Shown: positions 1 to 11,211 of the stretch, piece after piece
Layout of the letters: the number at the start of each line of letters is the position of its first letter
Numbering within the stretch: the first letter of the stretch is position 1
Assembly: GCF_007655135.1 (NCBI RefSeq)
Contig: NC_045134.1
Span: forward strand, 5,476,982 to 5,540,981
Length of the DNA stretch: 64,000 nucleotides
Reading direction: 5' to 3'
DNA from: Punica granatum
Lineage: Eukaryota; Streptophyta; Magnoliopsida; Myrtales; Lythraceae
Notes under the pieces: generated by a model
Databases searched by the model: none
What the model was told of the DNA's origin: nothing
Seen by the model: the letters and a program-made list of their open reading frames with translations, nothing else
Position numbers and translations under genes: made by a program

Positions 1-375
1 ATTTCAGGGCGGATCAGTCCAATACACATTACTCTTAATGTATACATGTGGTGTGATTTGATATCTCCATATCCATGACCTATGAGACTTGGGCATCAAT
101 CAACACCCACACTAGTTTAACCGTATTATCGTTGTCCTAATTAACGATAATACTTTGACTATGGACATTTAGGAATAATGTTCGGTAATTATAGGATCTC
201 ACAATCAAGTCACACTTGATGCCTATTGAACATACTATTCCAAGGACATTATTGTGTAAAATCATATTTAGCGCAATCTACACAATAACAGAAATGCCTC
301 GTTTTATAATGAAATAGATATCATATTACAGAACTGATTATAGATTGCCTCTAGGGCATACACCAATTCCCAACA
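1..375 (-). mobile_element. Partial LTR-retrotransposon end (copia-like), cut by window edge
   Basis: Read on the minus strand, the sequence starts at 375 with TGTTGGGAATTGGTG and a GCCCTAGAGGCAAT block. This resembles the 5' LTR start of a widespread plant copia family, recalled from general knowledge and not searched. The rest runs leftwards out of the window, so neither the other LTR nor coding sequence is visible. It may be an LTR or an LTR plus untranslated leader. It abuts the Harbinger-like remnant at 376, which suggests it inserted into that element. Confidence 0.45.
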
Positions 376-2216
376 TGTCCATCGTCTACTGCGATACATC
401 TTTATAACTAAGAGTTTATTTGTTATGTCATTTACTAAACCTTTGTTTTATATTTGTTGCGTGTGCTATTACTTTGCTTGAACTATGTGTTTGTTTTATG
501 TGACTCTTGTGACATGCAATTACGATGTTTGTGCATTGCACTTGCATTTGTTTTACATTTGAATCCTGATTCCTTTGACCATATCATTTCAATTCTATGC
601 TTTTGGTAATCTGCCATCTTGTTTGTCGATATAGTTCGCTAAGCTAAAGGGAACACACAATGTCAAGACACAGGAATTCACGACGAAATGATAACAAATC
701 AAGAGATGCCCAACTTATGGGGATTTATCTGGCGCTGGAGATTGTGGCGGCCGAAGAAGATGTCCCGCGCAACATTCCTTGTCGAACCTCACGTCTACAA
801 GGCAGATATTACATAGAGGAAGTTCTTGGCAATGACACAAGGTGTTATGAGAATTTCAGGATGAACCCTCACGTATTTCATAACCTGTGCGATACGCTAA
901 GAGCAAACTGTGGAATCAGAAATAGCAGGAATGGTATGACCGTCGATGAGATGGTCGGCATGTTCTTAATGGTAGTTGCACATAGTACTCGCTTGGCCGT
1001 GGTTGCCGAACGATTTCAGCATTCTAAGGAGACGGTGTCACGAGTCATCAAGGTAATAGCTCATGGAATTCATTCGTTGTCACCAACGTATATAAGACGG
1101 AGGAACGTTGATGTGCAGCTAGAAATTCAGAGTTGCCGAAAATGGTACCCATTCTTTCAGGTATGTGTCGTACATGTGATAAATTAAAATACCACTAATT
1201 TTTTTTGCTTTATAATGTAATTCGTATTCTTTTCATTATTATTGTAGAATTGCATTGGAGCAATCGATGGGACCCATGTGTCTGCTTGTGTTCCATCATC
1301 GGTGAGAGGCGCGTATCGCGATCGGAATAACGAGATTACGCAAAATGCACTCTCCGCTTGTTCGCATGACATGATGTTCACTTATGTCGTCACTGGATGG
1401 GAGGGCTCCGCTCATGACTCTCGAATTTTGTCCGATGCCGTTACATTATAATTATTTCCTGCACCATATGGCGGTAAGTTCTTCATGCTCATATCGTATG
1501 TTCCCTTGTCAATCGCGTATGTATTTTCATAAATACATTCCACTACTGTTATATCTTAGATCTACATTTGTGCTTGCAGAACAATATTATGTAGTCGATG
1601 CGGGATTCCCTAATATTTCCGGTTATCTGGCTCCTTACAAAGGCCAAAGGTATCACTGCAGTGATTATAATGACGACACCCCACCAACGACGGAGAAAGA
1701 GTTATTCAATTAGCGTCACGCGTCCGTTCGTAATGTTATCGAACGGTGTTTTGGAGTGCTGAAGAACAGATTTGCAATACTGCAGACAATGTCAAATTAC
1801 GGCCCGATTCGCCAAGGATAAATTACTCTTGCATGCTTCGTGTTGCACAATTTCATTCGGCTAAATAATTATCACGATAGATTATTCGAAGAGTATGGAA
1901 ATGCATGGGAATATTACGATGAATTCCGAAATCCTCCGCATCTAACTGGGGATCGGGTTGATGTAGACATGAGAAGTAGGGAAATGGATGTATTACGTAA
2001 TCGTATTGCAAATGCAATATGGAATGCGGAAACAAGAGGAAACCGGTAATATTGGAATGAATGAAAGGTATAGATAATTAATTATAATGGGATTGTATGT
2101 TTAATAATATATGAGGCCCACCAGTTTGACTTTTGAAATGTGTGTTTTGTTGTGTAGTGTATTGAGTTAAAGTTAAAGTTAAAATCTTAAACCACGACTC
2201 TGAAAACAAACGGGCC
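376..2216 (+). mobile_element. PIF/Harbinger-type DNA transposon remnant
   Basis: This stretch surrounds the dead transposase at 660-2049. A candidate 3' terminal inverted repeat lies at about 2,202-2,216, where AAAACAAACGGGCC is the complement of the GGCCCGTTTGTTTT type of end seen in many plant Harbinger elements. No matching 5' end is present between 376 and 660. The LTR fragment at 1-375 may have split the element, leaving its 5' end outside the window. The expected three-base TWA target duplication is not evident after 2,216, so the right border is tentative. Confidence 0.5.
660..2049 (+). pseudogene. PIF/Harbinger (ALP1-like) transposase pseudogene
   Basis: Three exons can be traced: 660-1160, 1248-1473 and 1580-2049, with GT-AG introns. 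The first exon has the N-terminal region and helix-turn-helix typical of Harbinger nucleases. The second carries GAIDGTHV (first catalytic Asp) and GWEGSAHDSRIL. The third carries YYVVDAGF (second Asp) and VIERCFGVLKNRF (final Glu), then the C-terminal tail FVLHNFIRLNN. In-frame stops at 1449-1451 (TAA), 1711-1713 (TAG) and 1819-1821 (TAA) break it, so no full transposase can be made. In plants this family gave rise to domesticated ALP1 proteins, but three stops argue against a functional gene here. I chose the ATG at 660 because the family N terminus begins close to it. Confidence 0.85.
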
Positions 2217-2830
2217 GTTGGATTGGGGTAGAGGATGAGAATGGCATGGAAAAATTCCCTATATTAGGTTTATGATTTTAATGGAGGGGAAAGAGAACGA
2301 GGGTAATTATTTACCTTGATTCCCCTTCAGATCCCGACTTTCGTTCAACTCCCATTTGGACCGAGGTTAAAAGGAGGTGACAAGAATAATTAGAAAAGTC
2401 ATCCATTACAAATTTTCCAAATAAGAGTAATTTTTATATTCCCTTCCCTTCCTCCCCCTTGCTATGTCAAACAAGGTTACCCTTTCCTCCCCTCCCTCCC
2501 TCCCTCCCCCTCCCCTCCCCTCCCCTCCCCTCCCTTTTTAATGAACCATACTAAAAACTTTTCTCCCTCTTTGACGATTGGCATGCAACATTGGGATGAC
2601 TAATGAAAATAAAAATTAACATGGTTCTTAATTTATTTATTTTTGCTTCAAAGTTAATAAGCTAATCGTTCTTATTGATCTTTTTATAATTTCTTTCATG
2701 TATAATATAAACCTTTCAAAAGCTTTAATGATACACTAGAAATTATGAAAATTTTTAAACATTACCAGGATAAAATATAATATCAGAAAATATGAAATCC
2801 ATAAATAAATTTCTATCAAATTTAAATAAA
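2217..2830. other. Gene-free stretch with pyrimidine tract
   Basis: No coding sequence is visible. It contains a pure pyrimidine run at 2,480-2,539 built from CCCT and CCCCT units, whose complement is G-rich and could form unusual DNA structure. The rest is AT-rich. Confidence 0.6.
2480..2539. repeat. C/T-only simple repeat (CCCTC/CCCCT)n
   Basis: About 60 bases contain only C and T, mostly CCCT then CCCCT units. It is a probable length-variable microsatellite. Confidence 0.85.
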
Positions 2831-3290
2831 GGTAGATTTTACAATGGAATCCCAACTTGTATTACATGATGGAACATTAATTTCAACTATTAGATCCTAT
2901 CAACTTTTGATTACATTTGTCCATTATTTACATATTTTACCATAGAATTTCTAATCCTTTATATTTTCATTTTCCAATTTTCGCCTACAATAATACTATT
3001 CCACTGTTATTTAATATTCCCGCCCCATGTACCAATCACATTCCGCCACGTCACCCACCATCTCCACGTCACCGAACCGGACCATAAAATCAATTTTTAA
3101 AGAAAATCAGTCTAATATAAGACGGACAAATTAGTGACACATCATTGACATGTAAGCGGGTTTTAATTTATATAAACGTCAACGACAAGCCATCGACACT
3201 AGGCAACCCTTCAATTTTATTGTACTTTAGATGCGGCCTAATGAACTTGTGACGTTATTGAAAGATCTATAGGCCAAAGCGTAGTCTTGA
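2831..3290. mobile_element. MITE-like repeat, copy 1 of 3
   Basis: It starts with GGTAGATTTTACAATGGAAT and is about 75-85% similar by eye to the stretches at 5,119-5,400 and 6,716-7,216. All three share a block ending in the CGCCACGTCACC and GGACCATA segments. The third copy shows that the ends are inverted repeats. The right end of this copy is diverged and its border is approximate. Confidence 0.6.
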
Positions 3291-4019
3291 ATCAATTCGT
3301 ACTTCCAACCAAAAAATTCAGACAAATATCACAAACTTCAGCTCGATCAATCTGTGGCACGTGGCCTTGATATTCATCTTGTTTATTACCGTGATCTCCA
3401 ATGGTGGAGTAAATGTTCAAACTATCAAACCAAAACGCTGGGAAGTTACTTTTTATTGAAAGATGATGAACATTTTGTGGCACTCTGTGTACATTTTGAA
3501 GGGGATTATTGGAGAAAATATTATCTAGGAAATATAGTAAATTCGACCTATGACCACCATATTTCAATATCTTTAACTCCTCTCCTATTATTTAATTTTT
3601 TTTTGCGGGTAACATAATACTATTACCGACGGAAGACCTATCATGGGAGTGACCTGAACATAACATCGAATCTTGAATTTATATGTTCATTGTATTAGAC
3701 AGAGTAAATATTACTTCTTTTTTCTTTACCGCAAAAATATTGATTGAAGAGCCTCTCCCAAAAAAAAACTTGAACACGTTTTATGTAGAAATTCCATATA
3801 GCAAGTAATGTGACGAATGGTCTACCTCATAAATTACATGGTCTATACGTAAGCATAACGTGGTGGGTATAGAAGATCAGTGGAAACACATCGTAGTAAT
3901 ATGTCCATCGAGATAGGGCTTCAGCCCCAAATTCACCCAAATAAAAGATATCCATCGAGATTTCTTTTGGAGATGTAGCCATAATTTTTCAAGATATTAT
4001 TGGGCTATCGATGTGGTTA
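3291..4019. other. Gene-free, AT-rich stretch
   Basis: Two overlapping short ORFs on opposite strands (3,292-3,567 and 3,354-3,617) show no recognisable domain. The part near 3,900-4,019 may already belong to the decayed LINE that follows. Confidence 0.4.
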
Positions 4020-4700
4020 ATTTTAGGGTGCCACTAACGTCAGGTAAGCTCTATACATAAGATTGCAATAACTGAAAGAATCCTTAGAAAATCAGAAGCT
4101 GGACAACCAAGCATTTTTGTATGCAGGAATGGTACAGTTAATCAACCAGATCCTCTTTGCCATGGTGAGCATGCTGGTATTCGATCTTATATCGTCAAAA
4201 AATGCCATCAAGATTGTCCATCAGATATGTTGAGCCTTCCTTAAACTGGCTCAGATAGTCAGAAGTGGGCTTCAATTAAAGTTAAATGGATGTCGTCTGC
4301 TTGTCTAAGCCTGAAGGAGAATTAGGTTTCAAAAATCTTTCTTGCTGGGATGCAGAATGTATTGTCAGGCATATATATATGGTTGTTATTTGTTGAATGC
4401 AGGTTCACTTTGGATTGCCTAAGTGCGTTCTTTATCTGGTGAAGCGGAGGAGAAGTTCCAGGAAACTGTTCTTGAAGTTGGAGGAAAATGTCGTAATTTA
4501 GAGCAGTTGCAAAAACTCTAACCAAAGGTAGAATTGGTGATGGTTCGAGGACTTCCATTTGGTATATTTTTTGGCTACGAATAGAAGATTAGAACCTGGT
4601 CTAGGACGTCAAATGTGAATATTGTGGCGCTGCCATGGAGACGTGGGACTATTTTTTTTCTTTCTTGTACAGTTACCGAGTTTTTTTTTTGGGGGGATAT
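4020..4700 (+). pseudogene. LINE (non-LTR retrotransposon) 3' fragment, decayed
   Basis: Conceptual translation in shifting frames gives the C-terminal reverse-transcriptase and zinc-binding region of plant LINEs. Recognisable blocks include a GVPL segment near 4,028, an LYAGMVQLINQILF-like block near 4,120, AFL-TGSD near 4,235, then LGFKNLSCWD at about 4,322-4,350 and AGSLWIA near 4,400. Stops and frameshifts are frequent, including a stop where the family has Trp after AGSLWIA. It is a 5'-truncated dead copy. Its 3' half is repeated at 5,922-6,270. Confidence 0.7.
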
Positions 4701-5400
4701 TTGAACAGTTACTGAGGTTATTTGGCTAAGCATTATGAGTAGAATTGATATATACAGGTCTCGGGTAGGGACGGAGCCAGGAAATTTTTTCAGGAGGGAA
4801 ACATATAAAGCGTCAAACGTGACGAATGATAAAATTTTGCTTTGGCAATTTTAATGTTTACGAAGATTTGCCAAATCTTTATTACCAAAGCTTATTCTGT
4901 CATGTTTAAGATTTCGATGGTTTTGGAGAGATGTTTTATTTCAGAAAAGACTATTTTATTAACTAAAATTAAAACAAATTATTTCCTTCTTAATTAAATA
5001 GATGCTACTTATAAATTTTTCACTTTTGCCCAAATTTAAAAGAAAAGTTAGGGACAAAATCAAATAATAGGGCATGTACAAACTTTTGGGAGCAAAACTT
5101 AAATAAATTTCAAATATACATGGTAGATTCTCTAACTGAACCGCAACTTATGTTTCATGATGGAATATTAATTTCAACCATTAGATTCTATCAACTTTAT
5201 CCGTCCATTATTTACATATTTTACTCTAGTATTTCTAGTCCTTCATATTATTTCACGATTTTTGCCTCCAATACTATAACATTGTTCTCGAATCTTCCCG
5301 CCATATGTACCAATTACATTCCGCCACGTCACATATTATCGCCACATCACCGAACTGGACCATATATATATCATATATATTTCATATATTTTAATTCAAA
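4325..5400 (+). repeat. Compound duplicated segment, copy A (LINE tail + spacer + MITE)
   Basis: From GGTTTCAAAAATCTTTCTTG to the MITE-like sequence, this segment matches 5,923-6,965 nearly base for base, with small indels and scattered substitutions. It spans the LINE tail, a 400-bp AT-rich spacer containing GGAGCCAGGAAATTTTTTCA, and the start of a MITE copy. Copy A breaks off at about 5,400, where a foldback element begins. Confidence 0.85.
5119..5400. mobile_element. MITE-like repeat, copy 2 of 3 (right end lost)
   Basis: It begins with GGTAGATTCTC and follows the other two copies through the CGCCACGTCACATATT and CGAACTGGACCATA segments. It then dissolves into TA-rich sequence before the foldback element at 5,411, so its right terminal repeat is missing. 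Confidence 0.6.
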
Positions 5401-5410
5401 ATATTAAGAA

Positions 5411-5765
5411 ATAATAAAAACGCACTCACCCCTGGTCCTTGCCTGGGGGGTGATCACGGTGGCGACCACTACTTTTGAGAATGATGTTGTTTGTGATTCT
5501 GTGAAACCATAAGTCATTGATGACCTCATCTCGGGAGGTGATGGCTATCGGGTAGACCACCACAGCTGCAACCGCATGGAGATTGGAGATCTACTAGTGA
5601 CGACACTACCCTTAATAATGGGTGGTGATGGTCTCGCCAACAGCCACCAACCCTAATAAATGAGGTCGTCTTTAATCTTGACTTATTATCGCGGGTTGTC
5701 TACTAGAGAGGCCACCACCCTTGACAAGGACCAAGGGTGGGTGGTTTTTTATTTTTTATTTTTTA
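5411..5765. mobile_element. Foldback/MITE-like element with ~45-bp imperfect inverted ends
   Basis: The left arm CACTCACCCCTGGTCCTTG (from 5,423) pairs with the right arm CAAGGACCAAGGGTGGGTG (about 5,724-5,742). The arms extend outwards into A-rich/T-rich flanks and inwards into GGGTG/CACCC segments. The interior (GTGGCGACCACT and similar) is GC-richer than its surroundings and encodes nothing. A non-autonomous DNA element is the simplest reading. Its target duplication is not clear in the A/T flanks. Confidence 0.65.
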
Positions 5766-5921
5766 GAATTATAATACATATAGCATATTAATTAAATTGG
5801 GGTCCATCTAAGTGTCGCGTCAATTTTTCCTTCAGTTTTGGACGGAAAATTGATAATAATAGATTTCGAACGAAAATGAAACTATTGACAAAAAAATTAA
5901 TTTCTCTATTATATTGGGTTT

Positions 5922-6270
5922 CAAAAATCTTTCTTGCTGGGATGAAGAATGTATTGTCAGGCGCATATATATGGTTGTTATTTGTTGAATGCAGGTTCAC
6001 TTTGGATTGCCTAAGTGCATTCGTTATCTGGTGAAGCAGAGGAAAAGTTCCAAGAAACTGTTCCTGGAGTTGGAGGAAAATGTCGTAACTCAGAGAAGTT
6101 GCAAAAACTCTAATAAAAGGTAGAATTGGTGATGGTTCGAGGACTTCCATTTGGTATGATTTTTGGCTACGAATAGAAGATCAGAGCCTGGTCTAGGACG
6201 TCAAATGTGAATATAGTGGAGCTGCCATGGAAACGTGGGGCTATTTTTTCTTTCTTGTACAGTTGCCAAG
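5922..6270 (+). pseudogene. LINE 3' fragment, second copy
   Basis: This is the same LGFKNLSCWD-to-FWLRIED region as at 4,325-4,700, again with frameshifts. It starts abruptly at about 5,922, so only the last part of the LINE was carried along in the duplication. Confidence 0.7.
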
Positions 6271-6965
6271 ATTTTTTTTTTTTTAATATTTAAACGGTTA
6301 TGAAGATTATTTGGCTAAGCATTATGAGTAGGATCGGAATATACAAGTCTCGGGTAGGGATGGAGCCAGGAAATTTTTTCAGGAGGGAAACACATACAAA
6401 CAGCATCAAACGTGACGAATGATAATTTTGCTTTGGCAATTTACGAAGATTTGCCAAATCTTTATTACCAAAGCTTACTCTACTATGTTTAATGTTTCGA
6501 TGGTTTTGGAGTAGATATTTTAGTTCAGAAAAGGATATTTTATTAACTAAAATTAAAACAAATTATTTCCTTCTTAATTAAATAGATGCAACTTATAAGT
6601 TTTTAACTTTTGCCAAAATTTAATAGAAAAGTTAGGGACAAAATCAAATAATATAATCTCTTGGGCGGCATGTACAAACTTTTGGGAGCAAAACTTAAAT
6701 AAATTTCAAATATACATGGTAGATTCTACTATTGAACTCAAACTTGTGTTCCACGATGGAACATTAATTTCAGCTATTAGGTCTTATCAAGTTTTAATCT
6801 CATCCGTCCGTTATTTATATATTTTACCATAGTATTTCTAGTTTTGCCTACAATACTAAATCATTGTTCTCGAATCTTCTCGCCAATTGTACCAATCACA
6901 TTCCGCCACGTCAAATATCATCGCCACATCACCGAACTGGACCATAAAAATCGATTTTTAAAGAA
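5923..6965 (+). repeat. Compound duplicated segment, copy B
   Basis: This is the partner of 4,325-5,400. By eye the two copies differ at several percent of positions. Copy B continues into a complete MITE copy to about 7,216, whereas copy A is truncated. Confidence 0.85.
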
Positions 6966-7216
6966 AATCAATCTAATACAAGCCGGACGCATCATCGACA
7001 TGTAATCGGGTTTTAATTTACGTACAAGTCAACACACGCCATCGACATATAAATGACCCTCCAATTTTATTATACTTCACGTGTGACCCGATGAAATTCT
7101 GATGCCATTGAAAGATCTATGGGTCAAAACGTTGTCTTTAATATTAAAAGAACTAAAAAAATCTAGCGTTCCACTGTGAAATATAATTTGACGTTCCATT
7201 GTAGAATTAGCCTACA
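6716..7216. mobile_element. MITE-like repeat, copy 3 of 3, with both inverted ends
   Basis: The left end is GGTAGATTCTACTATTGAAC. The right end, read on the minus strand from 7,216, is GTAGGCTAATTCTACAATGG. Both then continue with a TTGTGTTCCACgaTGGAAC-like block, giving inverted ends of about 45-50 bp. The interior is AT-rich without coding capacity. This copy defines the family as a TIR element of about 0.5 kb. Confidence 0.7.
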
Positions 7217-8870
7217 TATATTATGTAGTTTTTTGAAAAATCTCAGGATGGCAATTGCGCCCAAAACCACCCTCTCACACACAAACGACCGATTGCCATG
7301 TACCTCCGTCTATAGGCTTAGGTTGATTGGAAAACAGAAACAGATTGAATTCTTGCTGAGAAAGGGAAGAAGCTGGAATACAAATTACTTTGAAGTCGAT
7401 TTCGTCATATTATATATACTAGGTGCAGAATTGCGCGGGCGTATGAAAAATTAATAAATCTAAATTATTCAATATTTATGAAGAAACTTTTTAATTTACC
7501 GAGATTTTTCTCTAAATAGCTTTTAGTGTTATTCAATTGGCATTAGATAAAAAAAAAATATATACATCTTCATATAGTAAAATGTTATACTGTGGTATCC
7601 ATTCATAGTATCATACACATATATATATAGATTGAGAAGAGAGGTAGGACTAATCAAGAAAACAACGACACGGGAGCCTACAAAATAAATAATGCTAGCA
7701 CTTTTATTTAATAAATCTTCCATGAATATTGCTTTAGGACGTAAAAATATTTTTAAAGTGCGGCCAAGATCTTATCTATTTAGTCCCTTCATTCCCACTC
7801 TCATGAAAGCTAGAAATATATCTTAGTAAGTTATCATCAGCATCTCTTGTAAGAGACTTCACCACTTTCGATCCTCGTTTGCCGTCATACAGCTGCCACC
7901 TTTTCTTGAAGTTGCCATCGCCACCACCATTGCCTCTGCTCCCACTACCTCCTCCACCCATGCCTCCACCAGCCGCTACTACCCTTACATACCACCCCAT
8001 TTTTTTTTCTTACATAACTGTTATATATTATATGTAACCTAAATTTTTATATGAGAATTAGGGAGAAGATGTTGATCGAGTGCAGAATTGGAAAGAAAAA
8101 AATTGGTATTTATAAGTTATTTGATGGGAAGTCTTTAGGTGAGATCAAATTAATTGTTATATCATGAATGGATGTTCATCCCTCGAAAATGACTCTTAGG
8201 ATGAATAAAAGTTTTATATTCAGATAAACATTATTAAATTTTTTCGAGCAAAGAGGATAGCCAACCAATCTTTTTATTATAAATTTAATTTTTCAAGTAG
8301 GTCAAGAGGTGACCATGAGTTAAAGGTTTGTAAAAGACGACGACTCATAAGCGTTCTTCGGCTTTTGTATATTGTAATAGATTCTTTCCGACTTTGAAAA
8401 GAATAGAAGAGTCTTCCGGAAGGACTTTCATAGATAGGAAAGTTCGAATTCTGTAAAGCAAAGACTGCAAAATATTCCTAATCTCGAATATAAGGTCGGT
8501 AGGTCTGTTTTTGCCGAGGTTCGGGCTGCGTGCCGTTGAGAATGTTCAACTTGTGTAGCTATGATTTCGGCCTCTACGCAATTGTTCTTGGATGAGTGTT
8601 GGATTTCGCATTGCTTGTACATATGTTTAATTGAAATGGCTATCGATGTGCTTAATTTTGTCCGAAACTTACGGTCGGACTAAAATAAGCCCAGCCCACA
8701 CAGCCCAAACAATGAATCCAGGCTGGGCTTTCTGACCCGTTCTTCATTTCTTTGTGCTGATCGGGCCCATGGCCGGCTCTTGACCAAACATCTTTCTCGC
8801 CTAATCGCGGTTCTCATTTTCTAAAAAATATATTATATATTTTTCTCCGTAAAATTACGAGTGTTCCAAG
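7217..8870. other. Gene-free stretch, no supported gene
   Basis: It holds a (TA)n tract near 7,617-7,630 and a minus-strand ORF at 7,776-8,000 with a Gly-rich N-terminal part and no known domain. At 8,400-8,640 there is a moderately GC-rich segment that could be an LTR remnant, with no proof. Nothing here supports a functional gene. Confidence 0.5.
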
Positions 8871-8897
8871 TTCATCCGCGATCTGGCTGGGAAGCCT

Positions 8898-8985
8898 GAG
8901 ATATATCCTCATTGGCTCGTTGGCTTGTCATTATAATGAAGTACTTACATATGAGTCTGATCATATATTGCAGATAAAGTGCATT
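8898..8985. repeat. Dispersed direct repeat, copy 1 (partner 9,815-9,905)
   Basis: GAGATATATCCTC, GGCTTGTCAT and ATAATGAAGTA blocks recur in the same order at 9,815-9,905. A further block containing CCAGATAAATTTACCAAGTT at about 9,105-9,160 recurs at 10,315-10,375. Together they suggest an old direct duplication with later insertions in the second copy. Confidence 0.7.
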
Positions 8986-9411
8986 TACTGGTTATATTTA
9001 TTTTTTTAATATCACTCCTCTATTGATTTCTATTTTCTTTCCACGACCTCATAAATTTCCAATATATATCCTTTCTTTTTCTTCATTTTGATTGGATTTT
9101 AATGATATATAAATAAGATGTCCCAATTCCAGATAAATTTACCAAGTTTTTAATAGAGTATTATTTTCATTTCTTTTTTTTTTTTTGCTCGATTTGGGGA
9201 TCTAAGTTTGAGTTCATAAACAAAATGAGTTAAACAATACAAAGGCAAGGCATGATGGCCTATACAATCTCATCAAATAATAAGTATGAAGCCCAGGTAG
9301 CAAAGACTAAATCTATGTTCTCCGACCGAGAGTATAAGCGCATGATTTGTAAGCCAGTTTGCACAAAAATTACATTTTTTGGATTATATATAATATTTAG
9401 CTATGTACAGA

Positions 9412-9615
9412 TAATATGTACGAATATAAGAAAGTTCGCTGAATAAATAACTAATAAGACATAATAAAAATTCAATTAACTGAAAATGATGGTTGATTAA
9501 CTTAGAGCTTCTAAATATGTACAAATAACAGGGACAAATACAAGAAAGTTCATTGAATATAATACTAATAAAATATAATACAAATTCAATTAACTGAAAA
9601 AAACGAAAGGTTGAT
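9412..9615. repeat. Tandem-like pair of ~90-bp direct repeats
   Basis: AAGAAAGTTCGCTGAATA at 9,427 and CAAGAAAGTTCATTGAATA at 9,541 begin two similar units. Each ends in ATTCAATTAACTGAAAA followed by a GGTTGATT block. They lie about 113 bp apart and are non-coding. Confidence 0.75.
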
Positions 9616-9815
9616 TTACGCAGAGATGGGAATTTTACGATTTGGCTTATGTGATGCAGCCATATCATGCGTTCCGACTTTTATATATTATAATTGATGA
9701 GATGTCTAAGTAATTTTTCTAAGGAAATAAATCATGTTTGTAACTGTGTTCGGTCACCTCTATTTTTGAGGTCCTAGACAAATATGGGTTCAAGTCTGAG
9801 CTCATCGGTGATGCT

Positions 9816-10985
9816 GAGATATATCCTCGTTCGCTTATTGGCTTGTCATAATAATGAAGTAGTTTTTATATGATTCTAATCATATATTACATGTAAAATT
9901 CACTTCTATATATAGGTATTTAAAGTAGACTTTTAAACCTCATGCGATGGGAGGCACCGGTTCATTTAATAAGAGCTTTCCACGTAAGCTTTTTCAGCAT
10001 TTTCCTAGCATGTGGTTAATTGTCCGTTTGAATTCTATGCGTTAATGAATTTCTTTCTACATGATATTAAAATATACATTAATAATGAAAAAATGCAAAG
10101 CAATACAATATTTCAAGACATGATCGGACATTGAATTGCTCATTTTTAAATTTTTAGTATTCATAAAAATAATCCATTAACTTGTGACAAATGATCCATT
10201 TGATGTTATAAGGGACTTAATTGATGTGGCAATGGACTAAGTTGATGTCATTTTCGTCCGAGGGATTCAGGTGATGTAACTCGTTCATCTCATGAGTGAA
10301 ATTGATAATTAACTCGATTTTGAGGATATACTAATAAGATGTCGCAATTCCAGATAAATTTACCAAGTTTTTATAGGACTATTGTTTTTTATATCTTAGC
10401 TCTGCATAAAATTGAGCATAAATTGTACTTGGCGGATTGCTCCCATTTGGGTATATGACAAGAGAAGTGAATCACAAAACTTAAACGAATTGGACCGCGC
10501 CATTTTGACTGTGTGTAAAACAAAATAATAGACTGTGACATGTCTGTCTTATATCTCCTTTGTTTTTTTTCTCAAATTTGCATTAACATAGAACAGCAAA
10601 ATCCACAGTCTGTTCGAACTTAAACACCCTCTTAAAATGCGAATTAAAGCACGACTCATAAAACTAGGGAAGCGAATGGGATTAAATATTCCAGTAGTTC
10701 TAGCCGTAAACGATGGATACTATGCGCTACGCTTATTGATCCATTCAGTGCCATAGCTAACACGCGTTATGGATGCTGGTAATAAAACAAACGATTCATT
10801 GATTATGAATTAAGAGAGGAAATTTTTTTAAAAAAAAACTCAAAAAAGAGAGTGCATAAAATAAAATGATAAAAAAAATAATTAATTGATCATTAGATTT
10901 TCCCAAAAAGAAGAAAAAAAAAGAAAAAGAAAATGGAGGGGGATTCATGTAAATACAAAAACGGCAGCAGCGACTTCTCACTGTC
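9816..10985. other. Gene-free upstream region of the UBP1-type gene
   Basis: It contains the second members of the direct repeats described above, and an A-rich stretch at 10,795-10,935. It must hold the promoter of the next gene, but I see no unambiguous TATA box. Confidence 0.4.
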
Positions 10986-11003
10986 CCCTCTCATCTTCTT
11001 GTA

Positions 11004-11186
11004 AACCATTTTCCCTCTTTCTTTGATCCTTTCTTCTTCTTCTTCTTCTTCTTCCCTCTCCGTTTTGAGGGTCTTTTTTTATTTTTCTTTTTCTTTTTTT
11101 CTCTTTTTTCCATTTTCCATTTTCTTTTTTTTTTTTGGGTTTCTCCTCTTCATCTTCTTCGTCCTTTCAATCTCCCGAAACCCTAG
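11004..11186 (+). promoter_or_regulatory. Pyrimidine-rich 5' leader with telo-box of UBP1-type gene
   Basis: The leader before the ATG at 11,212 is C/T-rich with a TTC microsatellite at about 11,030-11,055. It ends with a telo-box-like AAACCCTAG at 11,178-11,186. Telo-boxes and pyrimidine-rich leaders are common in plant genes for RNA-binding and translation proteins. The role here is inferred. Confidence 0.5.
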
Positions 11187-11211
11187 CTGGAGAGGTTTCA
11201 AATCAAGGAAG

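Noticed and set aside
7776..8000. Gly-rich minus-strand ORF
   Set aside because: It is short, partly low-complexity, without promoter, introns or a known family, and lies among transposon debris.
8428..8622. Minus-strand ORF near 8.5 kb as a gene
   Set aside because: No domain was recognised. The region could be an LTR remnant, but I found no partner repeat to prove it.
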